Part shown: piece by piece, positions 1 through 7,387 of the stretch
Layout: each line of letters opens with the position of its first letter
Position numbering within the stretch: the stretch's first letter is position 1
NCBI GenBank assembly: GCA_002336855.1
Contig: DDEV01000011.1
Coordinates: 1 to 18,586 of the forward strand
Direction: 5' to 3'
Length of the DNA: 18,586 nucleotides
Origin: Leucobacter sp. UBA1945
GTDB lineage: Bacteria; Actinomycetota; Actinomycetes; Actinomycetales; Microbacteriaceae
Notes under the pieces: generated by a model
Seen by the model: only the letters and a program-made list of their open reading frames with translations
Told to the model about the DNA's origin: nothing
Databases searched by the model: none
Position numbers and translations under genes: made by a program

Positions 1-48
1 GCCGCCCTGCCGGGCGGCGCGCTGATCCCGCGCCTGCTCATCGCGTGA
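1..48 (+). CDS. 3' end of an unidentified gene (partial, runs off left edge)
   Basis: Frame 1 reads 15 sense codons (ending in GALIPRLLIA) and then TGA at 46-48. All 15 codons end in G or C, as expected for real genes in this GC-rich genome. Frame 2 is closed by a stop and frame 3 lacks the bias. The visible tail is hydrophobic and carries no motif, so no function can be given. It converges on the RND gene that ends at 184. Confidence 0.45.
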   Translation, partial: AALPGGALIPRLLIA

Positions 49-57
49 CGCACGTTT

Positions 58-77
58 CTGCGGGACGGAACCCGCAG
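58..77. terminator. possible terminator hairpin between convergent genes
   Basis: Perfect 7-bp stem (CTGCGGG 58-64 with CCCGCAG 71-77) and a 6-nt loop, ten bases after the TGA at 46-48. There is no clear T-tract. Its place between two converging genes fits a terminator, but the stem is short. Confidence 0.3.
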
Positions 78-183
78 CACTGTCTCCACCCGAGGCTCGG
101 CCTGCGGCGCGGGGCTTCTTACCCCCGGTTGCCCGCCTGGGGTCGTAGTTGCTCGGAGCGCGATATCCTCGCCTGCCCGCCAT

Positions 184-3100
184 CTAGATGTCCTCCCGGT
201 CGCTCGCGGGCGCTTCTACTACCGGCGCATCCACCCGAGCCAGTCGTCTCGCGACCCGCCTGTCGTGCGCGCGCTCGCGGCGACGTTCAACCGCGAAGTA
301 GAGCGTCGGCAGCACGATCAGCGTCAGCACTGTCGACGACAGCAAACCACCGATCACCACGACCGCGAGGGGCTGTGAAATGAACCCACCAGATCCGGTA
401 ATGCCCATGCCCATGGGGGTCAGCGCGAGAATCGTGGCGAGCGCCGTCATGACGATGGGCCGCAGACGCAGTGAAGAACCGCTGATCACCGCTTCGTAGA
501 GCGGTTTGCCGCGTTCGCGCTGCTGATTCACCAGGTCGATCAGCACGATGGCGTTTGTCACGACGATGCCGATGAGCATCAGCACGCCGATGAGCGATGC
601 GACGCCGAGCGGAATGCCCGTCGCAATGAGCAGCAACAGCGCGCCGGTTGCAGAGAATGGCACCGAGATCAGCAGCAGCAGTGGCTGCAGCAGGCTCTTG
701 AAGGTCGCCACCATCACGACGTAGACGATAAGAATCGCTGCGAGCAGCGCGAGCCCGAGTTGCTGGAATGCTTCGCTCTGCTGAGACATGACGCCCCCGA
801 TGCTGGCGCTCGCGCCTGCTGGCAGCTTCACCGAATCGAGTGCGGCATTGACCTCGACGCTGGCGCTGCTGAGGTCATCCCCCGCAGGCAACGCAGACAC
901 CGTGGCGATGCGGTTCGCGTCTTGCGTGCGGATGGTCACCGGTCCGTCGGCCACCTCGACTGCGGCAAGCGAATCGAGACGCACCTCACCGTCTATTGTC
1001 GGCACGAGGATCGCGGCAACGCCTGCCTGGTCGCTCGGCGCGACGCCCTGAGCGAGATAGATATTGACGTTCGTATCGTCGAGCGAGATCTGGCCGATCT
1101 GCCTTGGCTGCATCTGCTGCGACACGAGCGAGGCGACGGCGACCTCGCTGAGGCCAGCCTCGGCCGCCTTTGCGCGGTCGACCACAATCGCAAGGTACGG
1201 ACGAGAGGTGGCGAGGTCGCTTTCGATCTGCTTCAGACCCCACTGTTTCTTCAGAGCGGCGACGACCGCATCGCTCGCTTCGGCGAGCGTCTCTTGGTCG
1301 GGCGCCGACACGGCAACCTCGATCGCACTCGACATCGTCATTCCGCCATCGGAGGAGCCGATCGAGAACTCGCCGGCATCATCGAGTCCATCGACCGCCG
1401 CCCGAATCTCGTCTTGCACTTCGGTCTGCTTCGCGTCTTCGTCGGTGGTGATCGAGTAACTGATCACGCCGTCACCGCCTGCACCGAAGATCGCGCTCAT
1501 GCCACTGCCCCCGCTGCCGATGGTCACCTGCACCATCTTGACCGCAGAGATACCGTCGAGTGCCTCTTCAACGCGCTCAACCTGCGCGAGTTGCGCATCC
1601 AAACTCGTGCCAGGTGCCAGCGTCTGCGTCAGGCCGACCGAGTTCTGCTCGTCAGAACCCATGAAATTGGTTTTCATGAACGGGGTCGCGGCGATGGTGC
1701 CACCGAAGACGATCACCGCGAGCAGCAGCGTGACCGCCGGGTGCTTCAGCGTCCACTTCACAACGGGCAGGTAGCCACGCTGCATCGCGGTCGCGTGCTC
1801 CTCGTGCGAGGCCTGAGGGTGGCGCAGCGAATTGCTGAGGTTCTTCTCGCGTTTCGCAGATCGCGTCTTTGCGCCCGGCTTTCCATCGCGCAAGAACCAG
1901 AAGGCCAGCACCGGCACGATGGTGAGCGACACCAGCAGCGAGGCGGCGAGCGCGATCGTGACCGTGAAAGCGAATGGCCTGAACATCTCGCCGACCATGC
2001 CAGACACGAACGCCATCGGCAGAAACACCGCAACCGTGGTGATGGTCGAAGCTGTGATCGCGCCGGCCACCTCGCGAACTGCGAAGACGATGGCCGCGGC
2101 GCGATCCTCTCCCACCCGCAACTCACCAAGGTGCCGCTTGATGTTCTCGATCACGACAATCGAATCGTCGACCACACGCCCGATCGAGATCGTGAGCGCG
2201 CCGAGCGTCAGCATGTTGAGCGTGTAATTGGCGAAGTTGAGCCCGACGAACGTGAGCAGCACCGACACCGGAATCGAGATCGCCGTCACGAGCGTCGCCC
2301 GCACTGACATCAGAAACACGAGAATCACGAGCACCGCGAACACCAGGCCGAGCAGGCCCTCGGTCGTCAGGGTTTCGATCGATCGCTCGACATAGGGCGC
2401 CTGGTCGAACACCACCTCGAGCCCCGCCCCGTCGAGCGAGGCTTCGAGCTTGTCGAGCTCCGACCGCACGACGTGCGAGACCTCGACTGTATTGGCCGAC
2501 GAAAGCTTCGTCACCGCGATCGTGAGTGCCGGCTCACCGTTCACCCGCGAGATGCTCTGCTGCGGGTTGGCCTCGAGCGTCACGTTTGCGACCTCGCCGA
2601 TGGTGATCACGGGCAGAGGATCGAGCTGCGGCGCCTCGCCGGGCTGCTGCTGGGCAGCCTGCGCTGCCGCCCCAGCACCCGCGCCCGCACTCGCCATTGC
2701 GCCGGGACCCGCCTGCGCCGCCGCCATCGATGCCTGCTGCTCGGCGGCAGCAGCCTGGGCACGCGCCTGCAGCATGCCTGCGTCACGCACGAGAGGCAGC
2801 GCGCTGATCTGCTCGACGGAGTCGAGCTTCGACCCTGCCTGCACCGCGAGCGTCTGCCCGTTCTCGGTGACGCTGCCCGCCGCCATGAGCACGCCGCTCT
2901 GCTGCAGCGCGTCAGAAATCGCCTGAGTGCTCAGGTACTCCTCTGCGAGCCTGTCGCTGTTCGGAGTAATCGTCACCCGGTCGCCGCGGGCGCCGATGAG
3001 CTGCGCCTCGCGCACGCCGTCAAGATCATTCAACTCGGGCAGCGCAATGCGATCGATGAGTCGCGCGGTCTCTTCTGCGTCGGTGCCGCTCGGCGGCGTC

Positions 3101-3528
3101 ACCGCGATCTGCACGACGGGCAGATCGTCGATCGAGCCAGACATCACCTGAGGGTCGACGCTCTCTGGCAGCATGCGCGAAATGCGCGAGACCGCACGTT
3201 CGACCTTTTGCTCAGTAGCCGCGAGGTCGACGCCGTAGGTGAACTGCGCGAGCACCATCGAGGCGCCCGTAGTCGACGTGGCGGTCGTCTGCTCGAGACC
3301 TGGCACCCCGCGCAGGGCAGTCTCGATGGGCGTCGACACGTCGTTGTTCACGACCTCGGGCGAGGCCCCGGGGTAGCTCGAGAGCACCACGATCGCCGGA
3401 AACTGCACCGAGGGCATCAGTTCTTGCTTGAGCGAGCCGACCCCGATCACCCCGAAGACCGACGCGACGATCGTGACGAGGGCGATGAGCGCGCGGTTCT
3501 TCAGGCTCAGTTTCGAGAGCAGGTGCAT
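184..3528 (-). CDS. RND (AcrB/HAE1-type) efflux permease
   Basis: Inner-membrane proton-driven exporter of 1114 aa, a normal RND length. TM1 is at about residues 12-31 and is followed by the family block QELMPSVQFPAIVVLSSYPG. The second TM bundle is at about 390-545 and holds the TM4 proton-relay motif with adjacent D454 and D455 (GRVVDDSIVVIEN). A second porter region covers about 620-915 and a last TM bundle about 920-1080, with the family-typical GIVVTNAIVLIDLVN at 987-1001. The C-terminal tail (1081-1114) is charged. An Ala/Gln/Gly-rich low-complexity insert lies at about 252-300 in the first porter region. I start at the ATG at 3528, where homologues usually begin (MHLLSKLSLKNR); a TTG two codons upstream is possible, and neither has a clear Shine-Dalgarno. 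No adaptor gene is visible next to it. Substrate is unknown. Confidence 0.93.
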   Translation of the reverse strand: MHLLSKLSLKNRALIALVTIVASVFGVIGVGSLKQELMPSVQFPAIVVLSSYPGASPEVVNNDVSTPIETALRGVPGLEQTTATSTTGASMVLAQFTYGVDLAATEQKVERAVSRISRMLPESVDPQVMSGSIDDLPVVQIAVTPPSGTDAEETARLIDRIALPELNDLDGVREAQLIGARGDRVTITPNSDRLAEEYLSTQAISDALQQSGVLMAAGSVTENGQTLAVQAGSKLDSVEQISALPLVRDAGMLQARAQAAAAEQQASMAAAQAGPGAMASAGAGAGAAAQAAQQQPGEAPQLDPLPVITIGEVANVTLEANPQQSISRVNGEPALTIAVTKLSSANTVEVSHVVRSELDKLEASLDGAGLEVVFDQAPYVERSIETLTTEGLLGLVFAVLVILVFLMSVRATLVTAISIPVSVLLTFVGLNFANYTLNMLTLGALTISIGRVVDDSIVVIENIKRHLGELRVGEDRAAAIVFAVREVAGAITASTITTVAVFLPMAFVSGMVGEMFRPFAFTVTIALAASLLVSLTIVPVLAFWFLRDGKPGAKTRSAKREKNLSNSLRHPQASHEEHATAMQRGYLPVVKWTLKHPAVTLLLAVIVFGGTIAATPFMKTNFMGSDEQNSVGLTQTLAPGTSLDAQLAQVERVEEALDGISAVKMVQVTIGSGGSGMSAIFGAGGDGVISYSITTDEDAKQTEVQDEIRAAVDGLDDAGEFSIGSSDGGMTMSSAIEVAVSAPDQETLAEASDAVVAALKKQWGLKQIESDLATSRPYLAIVVDRAKAAEAGLSEVAVASLVSQQMQPRQIGQISLDDTNVNIYLAQGVAPSDQAGVAAILVPTIDGEVRLDSLAAVEVADGPVTIRTQDANRIATVSALPAGDDLSSASVEVNAALDSVKLPAGASASIGGVMSQQSEAFQQLGLALLAAILIVYVVMVATFKSLLQPLLLLISVPFSATGALLLLIATGIPLGVASLIGVLMLIGIVVTNAIVLIDLVNQQRERGKPLYEAVISGSSLRLRPIVMTALATILALTPMGMGITGSGGFISQPLAVVVIGGLLSSTVLTLIVLPTLYFAVERRRERAHDRRVARRLARVDAPVVEAPASDREDI

Positions 3529-3749
3529 AAGCAAATTGTTTCATGCGCTGGGCCGCGCGCAGCACGGCAATGCGTGGCCCGCTCGCAGCACCCCTCAAGC
3601 AGGTGGGCAGTAGGTGTTGCCTCAGCAGCCCGCAGACAACATCTTCTGCCCATTCGCTTCGGCAGGGGCCGCGAACCCATACAACGCGAGGCGCCGAGGC
3701 GCCGCATGGTGTGAGGCACACAACCACCGCGAAGCGGCATAATCGAAAG
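3529..3749. other. divergent intergenic region, RND / DUF445
   Basis: About 220 bp between the divergent RND and DUF445 genes. Reading frames run through it, but nothing in them resembles a protein domain, and the DUF445 family homology begins only after 3750. It contains a GGCGCC repeat pair (3690-3703) and the DUF445 -10 candidate. No clear RND promoter was found. Confidence 0.5.
3738..3743 (+). promoter_or_regulatory. -10 box for leaderless DUF445 transcript
   Basis: CATAAT lies exactly 6 nt before the GTG at 3750, the distance expected when transcription starts at the start codon. No convincing -35 is visible. The purine stretch GAAAGG (3745-3750) abuts the start and is too close to act as a normal ribosome-binding site. 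Confidence 0.5.
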
Positions 3750-5042
3750 GTGGTGAAAACGAGCAAACGCACCCTCGGGGCGGTCACTCCCGACGATTTC
3801 GACAGGCTCAGGCAGCTGCGCAAGATGCAGGGTCTGGCGCTCGGGCTGCTGCTCGCAATGGCCGCAGTCTTCGTCGTCAGTTTCGCCCTGCAGCAGCACT
3901 ATCCGTGGCTCAGCTACGTGCGCGCCGCCAGCGAGGGCGGCATGGTCGGCGCGCTCGCCGACTGGTTCGCGGTCACGGCACTGTTCAGAAGGCCGCTCGG
4001 TCTGCCGATCCCGCACACCAATCTCATCTCGAACAAGAAAGATGAGATCGGCGACGGCCTCGGCTCGTTCATCGAGCAAAACTTTCTCGCCGACGATGTG
4101 GTGCACGCGAAACTCAGTGAGATCAGCGGCGCGCGCATGGCCGGCGATTGGTTGCAGCAAAAGGATCACGCCGAGCGCGTGGGCGACATGATCGCGAATG
4201 CGGGTCTCGGCGCGCTGACGGTGCTGAACGACAACGACGTGCAAGAGCTCATCGAGGCGCTCGTGCGCAAGCACATGATCGAGCCCGAGTGGGGGCCGCT
4301 GATGGGTCGCGCACTCGATTCGTTTCTCGAGGGCGGCCATCACGAGGCGCTACTCGAGGTCGGCGCCGATCGCCTGCAGGAGTGGCTGGTGCAGCACCCC
4401 GAGGCGTTCGATCGGATGCTCTCGTCTCGCCTGCCGTCGTGGCTGCCGAGCATTGCGCAGCGCTTTGTCGATGACCGTATGCACGCCGAGGCGGTGCGCT
4501 TCGCCCAGGCCGTGCGCGACGACCGCGAGCACCCGTTCAGGCAGGCCGTCGGTGGTTTCTTCGCCGACCTGGCTCGCGATCTCGGCGAGAAGCCCGAGCT
4601 CCAGGCGCAGCTCGAAGCGTTCAAGCACGAGGTGTTCGATAGCCCCCGTATTCGTTCGCTCGCAGAAAGCACCTGGGCGACGGCCCGCGCGGCACTCGTC
4701 GAGATGCTCGAGGATCCGCAGAGCGAGCTGCGAAAGCGCATGCTCGCGGCGCTGCAAGACTTCGGCGGGCGGCTCAGGGCCGACAGCACCCTGCAGTACA
4801 AGATCGACGTGTGGGTGATGCAGGTCGTCGAGCATCTCGTGCGCAACTATCGGCACGATCTGGCGCGGGTAGTGTCAGACACCGTGCGGCGCTGGGACGC
4901 GCGCGAGGCCGCCGAGAAGATCGAGTTGCAGGTGGGCAAAGACCTTCAGTTCATCAGAATCAATGGCACCGTCGTCGGCTCGCTTGCCGGGCTCGCGATC
5001 TACACGATCGCAACCCTGGTCATTCTGCCGCTTACCGCATAG
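3750..5042 (+). CDS. DUF445 family membrane protein
   Basis: About 430 aa, the usual length of the DUF445 family, whose function is not established. An N-terminal TM segment lies at about residues 28-48. It is followed by the family-defining block EGGMVGALADWFAVTALFRR at 62-81, then PLGLPIPHTNLI. A long soluble, mostly helical middle follows, rich in Glu, Arg and Leu, and a second TM segment sits at the extreme C-terminus (about 406-428). The expected layout is two membrane anchors flanking a cytoplasmic or extracytoplasmic body. I chose GTG 3750 because a -10 box sits 6 nt before it; GTG 3753 is the alternative. Upstream in-frame codons lack family similarity. The gene is convergent with the next one, only 32 bp apart. 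Confidence 0.9.
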   Translation: MVKTSKRTLGAVTPDDFDRLRQLRKMQGLALGLLLAMAAVFVVSFALQQHYPWLSYVRAASEGGMVGALADWFAVTALFRRPLGLPIPHTNLISNKKDEIGDGLGSFIEQNFLADDVVHAKLSEISGARMAGDWLQQKDHAERVGDMIANAGLGALTVLNDNDVQELIEALVRKHMIEPEWGPLMGRALDSFLEGGHHEALLEVGADRLQEWLVQHPEAFDRMLSSRLPSWLPSIAQRFVDDRMHAEAVRFAQAVRDDREHPFRQAVGGFFADLARDLGEKPELQAQLEAFKHEVFDSPRIRSLAESTWATARAALVEMLEDPQSELRKRMLAALQDFGGRLRADSTLQYKIDVWVMQVVEHLVRNYRHDLARVVSDTVRRWDAREAAEKIELQVGKDLQFIRINGTVVGSLAGLAIYTIATLVILPLTA

Positions 5043-5074
5043 CGGCGACTCACCCGCTCTGCGCGCCGAGGTTC

Positions 5075-5725
5075 TTAGCCCGCGAACGCGACTGGAAGCT
5101 GCATGTCTTGCACGCGATCCGTGGCAGCCGTATGGTCGGCTCGCGTGGTGATCGCGCACTGCTGCACGTTGCAATCGATGCCCTCTTGCGTAGCGGGGGG
5201 CACGAGCAGGTGCACCTCGAAGGCACCCCGATCAGGGTCGTCGTAGCCCTTATTGGCGAAGGCCTTCCATGCCCAGTCGTCGGTGATCCACGCGCTCGAC
5301 AAAGCTTTATCGGTGCCCGCGGCTTCACCCTCCATCGCACCCTCCGGTAGCCCGCCGAGGCAGGGCGAAGGCTTCGTGCCCGCCTTCTCGGGAACCAGAC
5401 AGATCGAGACGTAGATTCCGATCGCCGGGTCGTAGCCGCTGCCGCGCACCACGACCTCTTCGCCCGTGCGCAGCTTCGAGAGGTCGGCAGGCTCCCCGTC
5501 GAGAGTCTCGACCGAAAGCACGCGCGTGCGACCATCCGCTCCCTTCGCCTCGGCAGTGGCAGCAAAGTCGGTGGGCAGCTTCTGCCCCGAGCCGCCCGCA
5601 CTCTGATGCGTCAGAATCGGCACGACGACCGCCGCCGCTGCACCCAGCAGCGCAAGAATGGCAACCGCGAGCACCACCAAAAGCACGCGCCGCGAATTGC
5701 CTCCCCGTGCGACCCGATCGTTCAT
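5075..5725 (-). CDS. membrane-anchored neocarzinostatin-like protein (hypothetical)
   Basis: 216 aa from the ATG at 5725. A short basic N-terminus precedes one TM segment at about residues 13-37, predicting a type II anchor with the body outside the cell. The extracytoplasmic part contains GEEVVVRGSGYDP (88-100), which resembles the 'G..V.V.G.GF' strand of neocarzinostatin-type folds. It has exactly four cysteines, C109, C122, C185 and C190, in two close pairs. Neocarzinostatin also has two short-range disulfides, and the 185-190 spacing equals its Cys88-Cys93. The end (QCAITTRADHT...DRVQDMQLPVAF) fits the last strands of that fold. The fold assignment is inference from motifs; ligand and role are unknown. 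A longer start at 5752 is in frame, but a TACGAT -10 box 6 nt before 5725 supports the shorter form. Confidence 0.75.
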   Translation of the reverse strand: MNDRVARGGNSRRVLLVVLAVAILALLGAAAAVVVPILTHQSAGGSGQKLPTDFAATAEAKGADGRTRVLSVETLDGEPADLSKLRTGEEVVVRGSGYDPAIGIYVSICLVPEKAGTKPSPCLGGLPEGAMEGEAAGTDKALSSAWITDDWAWKAFANKGYDDPDRGAFEVHLLVPPATQEGIDCNVQQCAITTRADHTAATDRVQDMQLPVAFAG

Positions 5726-5731
5726 GCTCAC

Positions 5732-5737
5732 ATCGTA
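5732..5737 (-). promoter_or_regulatory. -10 box for leaderless transcript of the neocarzinostatin-like gene
   Basis: On the minus strand TACGAT lies exactly 6 nt before the ATG at 5725. There is no Shine-Dalgarno between them. This matches the start arrangement of DUF445, purD and the SCP2-type gene in the same window. Confidence 0.45.
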
Positions 5738-5905
5738 TCCCTGGACAGGCATGTCTCCGGTATCGATCCGGCACGCAATGCTTCGGTGACGCTGTGAGCG
5801 ATACGAGTGCCCCCAGTTCAGTGCTAAGATCGGTGCTATACGTCCATTTTGCGTTAATTGAGCAGCGCTTCGCGAGAACAGACCTTCCGCGAGGCCCGAA
5901 TGTGT

Positions 5906-5912
5906 AAGGGGG
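5906..5912 (+). promoter_or_regulatory. ribosome-binding site of the DUF3073 gene
   Basis: AAGGGGG, 6 nt before the GTG at 5919. It fixes this GTG as the start. Possible -10 elements lie upstream at 5825-5830 (TAAGAT) or 5837-5842 (TATACG); I cannot choose between them. Confidence 0.7.
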
Positions 5913-5918
5913 TCACGC

Positions 5919-6104
5919 GTGGGGCGCGGCCGTCAAAAAGCAAAGCACACCAAAGTCGCTCGGGAGTTGAAGTATTTCAGCCCGAACACCGATCTTTCGC
6001 AACTTCAGCGCGAGCTGGCTACGCATACTTCTTCTGAAGAAGATGCCTGGGCCGAGTACGCCGATAAGTACAACGACGAAGACGAATTCGACGACGAGGA
6101 GTAG
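5919..6104 (+). CDS. DUF3073 domain protein
   Basis: 61-aa protein recognised as DUF3073, a small actinobacterial family of unknown function often found near purM. It is strongly polar: the first 18 residues are basic (MGRGRQKAKHTKVARELK), a central YFSPNTDLSQLQREL block follows, and the tail is acidic (DKYNDEDEFDDEE). It has no TM segment or signal peptide, so it should be cytoplasmic. The GTG start at 5919 is supported by AAGGGGG 6 nt upstream. It is convergent with purM, separated by two hairpins. The basic-to-acidic layout would suit a nucleic-acid or ribosome partner, but that is speculation. Confidence 0.9.
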   Translation: MGRGRQKAKHTKVARELKYFSPNTDLSQLQRELATHTSSEEDAWAEYADKYNDEDEFDDEE

Positions 6105-6109
6105 CCTCG

Positions 6110-6133
6110 GCGGTTGAGCGTGTTCTCAACCGC
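6110..6133. terminator. terminator hairpin after the DUF3073 gene
   Basis: Perfect 9-bp stem (6110-6118 with 6125-6133; core CGGTTGAG/CTCAACCG) and loop CGTGTT, five bases after the stop at 6104. It has no T-tract, which is common for actinobacterial terminators. Confidence 0.6.
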
Positions 6134-6142
6134 GTCGTCACG

Positions 6143-6177
6143 GCGCAGCGCACCGCGCGGCACTCTGCGCGCTGCGC
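6143..6177. terminator. second hairpin between DUF3073 and purM, likely purM terminator
   Basis: 9-bp inverted repeat (GCGCAGCGC 6143-6151 with GCGCTGCGC 6169-6177) around a 17-nt loop. It lies nine bases beyond the purM stop (6187) in the minus-strand reading direction. With the hairpin at 6110-6133 it gives each converging gene its own stem-loop. Confidence 0.5.
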
Positions 6178-6186
6178 GGCACAGCC

Positions 6187-7296
6187 TTAGTCGGCGAAGC
6201 TCCCGACCAGCCGCACAGCGCCCCCGTCGACGCCCTTCGCGCCCTGCTCGAAGCCGGCAAAGTCGCGCTCGCTCGTGCTGATGACACCCGCCTGCCACAC
6301 CTTGAGGCCCTCGGCGGTCAGTGCTGCCGAGACGGCAGCCGCCTGCGATGCGTCGACCACGGCAAACATGCCGACACCGAGGTTCCACGCACCCTCGAGA
6401 CTCTCGAGCGAGTGACCGCCGAGATCGGCGAGGTGCCTGAACACGGGCAGCGGCGACCAGGTGCCGCGATCCAGCTCAACCCATGAGCCGACCGGCAGCA
6501 CGCGAGCGAGGTTCGCTGCGATGCCGCCACCCGTCACGTGGCTGAGCGAGTGGATCGCCCCCGCAAGCGCCGGGTTCTCGAGCACGCGAAGCAGCGGCCC
6601 GGTGTAGAGCGCGGTCGGCTCGAGCAGCGCCTCGCCGTAAGTCGCACCGAGCTCGTCGCAGTGATCGGTGTAGAGAATGTCGCGCCCTGCAAGAATGTGG
6701 CGCACGAGCGAGAACCCGTTCGAGTGCAGGCCCGATGCGCCCATCGCCAGCACCACATCGCCGTCGTTCACGCGGGCGGGGCTCAGCAGGTCGTCGGCCT
6801 CGACCACGCCAACGGCGGCGCCTGCGACGTCGTAGTCGTCGGGGCCGAGCAGACCGGGGTGCTCGGCGGTCTCACCGCCGACGAGCGCAGTGCCCGTTGC
6901 CTCGCAGGCCTCGGCGATGCCGCGCACGATCGAGGCGATGCGCTCGGGCACCACCTTGCCGCAGGCGATGTAGTCGGTCATGACGAGCGGCTTCGCGCCG
7001 ACCACCACGATGTCGTCTACGACCATCGCGACGAGGTCTTGGCCGATGGTGTCGTGCTTATCGATCGCCTGCGCAATCGCGACCTTCGTGCCCACGCCGT
7101 CAGTCGACGAGGCAAGCAGCGGCCGTTTGTAGCTCAGCAGCGCGCTCGCGTCGAAGAGACCGGCGAAGCCGCCCACTCCCCCGAGCACCTCGGGACCGTG
7201 CGTGCGCGCGACCGCCGATTTCATCAGTTCGACGGCGAGATCGCCCGCCGCGGTGTCTACTCCGGCCTGTGCGTATGCGTTGCTCTGTTCGCTCAC
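6187..7296 (-). CDS. purM: phosphoribosylformylglycinamidine cyclo-ligase (AIR synthetase)
   Basis: Catalyses the ATP-dependent closure of FGAM to aminoimidazole ribonucleotide, the fifth step of purine synthesis, in the cytoplasm. About 369 aa, slightly longer than the common 340-350. Family motifs are present: GGVGGFAGLFD near residue 40, the STDGVGTKV loop, GQDLVAMVVDDIVVVGA, ALVGGETAEHPG, GLHSNGFSLVR, and HVTGGGIAANLARVLP. The start is taken as GTG 7296 (VSEQSNAYAQAGVDTAAGD), because TAGGCT lies 7 nt upstream and no Shine-Dalgarno is evident. An ATG at 7320 would add eight residues lying within the promoter palindrome and is unlikely. The gene is divergent from purF, with which it may share an operator. 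Confidence 0.96.
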   Translation of the reverse strand: MSEQSNAYAQAGVDTAAGDLAVELMKSAVARTHGPEVLGGVGGFAGLFDASALLSYKRPLLASSTDGVGTKVAIAQAIDKHDTIGQDLVAMVVDDIVVVGAKPLVMTDYIACGKVVPERIASIVRGIAEACEATGTALVGGETAEHPGLLGPDDYDVAGAAVGVVEADDLLSPARVNDGDVVLAMGASGLHSNGFSLVRHILAGRDILYTDHCDELGATYGEALLEPTALYTGPLLRVLENPALAGAIHSLSHVTGGGIAANLARVLPVGSWVELDRGTWSPLPVFRHLADLGGHSLESLEGAWNLGVGMFAVVDASQAAAVSAALTAEGLKVWQAGVISTSERDFAGFEQGAKGVDGGAVRLVGSFAD

Positions 7297-7303
7297 TCTT
7301 ACA

Positions 7304-7309
7304 AGCCTA
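7304..7309 (-). promoter_or_regulatory. -10 box for purM
   Basis: Minus-strand TAGGCT, 7 nt before the GTG at 7296, fitting a leaderless or near-leaderless transcript. The same hexamer followed by TTG occurs before purD (17829-17834). Confidence 0.5.
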
Positions 7310-7311
7310 CC

Positions 7312-7325
7312 TGCCCGCACGGGCA
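7312..7325. promoter_or_regulatory. inverted repeat between purM and purF promoters, candidate operator
   Basis: TGCCCG-CA-CGGGCA has perfect 6-bp arms. It sits between the purM -10 (7304-7309, minus) and the purF -10 (7329-7334, plus), inside the spacer of both promoters. A protein bound here would block both genes. The regulator is unknown. Confidence 0.4.
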
Positions 7326-7328
7326 GAG

Positions 7329-7334
7329 TAGACT
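7329..7334 (+). promoter_or_regulatory. -10 box for purF
   Basis: TAGACT on the plus strand, about 54 nt before the purF ATG. It would give a short leader that contains the AGGAG ribosome-binding site (7371-7375). No good -35 is visible at 7306-7311. Confidence 0.4.
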
Positions 7335-7387
7335 TATCGGGTCGCGGCAGGCGACGCTCGGTCGACTCGCAGGAGCATCACGAATAC

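Noticed and set aside
760..2307. 515-codon open frame on the plus strand opposite the RND gene
   Set aside because: Arg/His/Asp-rich with no domain or signal, and fully antisense to a clear RND protein. This is a typical shadow frame in GC-rich DNA.
2473..3714. 413-codon plus-strand frame over the RND 5' end
   Set aside because: Antisense shadow: biased composition (R, H, L), no family features, and it crosses the RND start and the intergenic region.
3543..3749. N-terminal extension of the DUF445 gene
   Set aside because: The translation is Arg/Pro-rich and unlike the family, and a -10 box sits immediately before the GTG at 3750.
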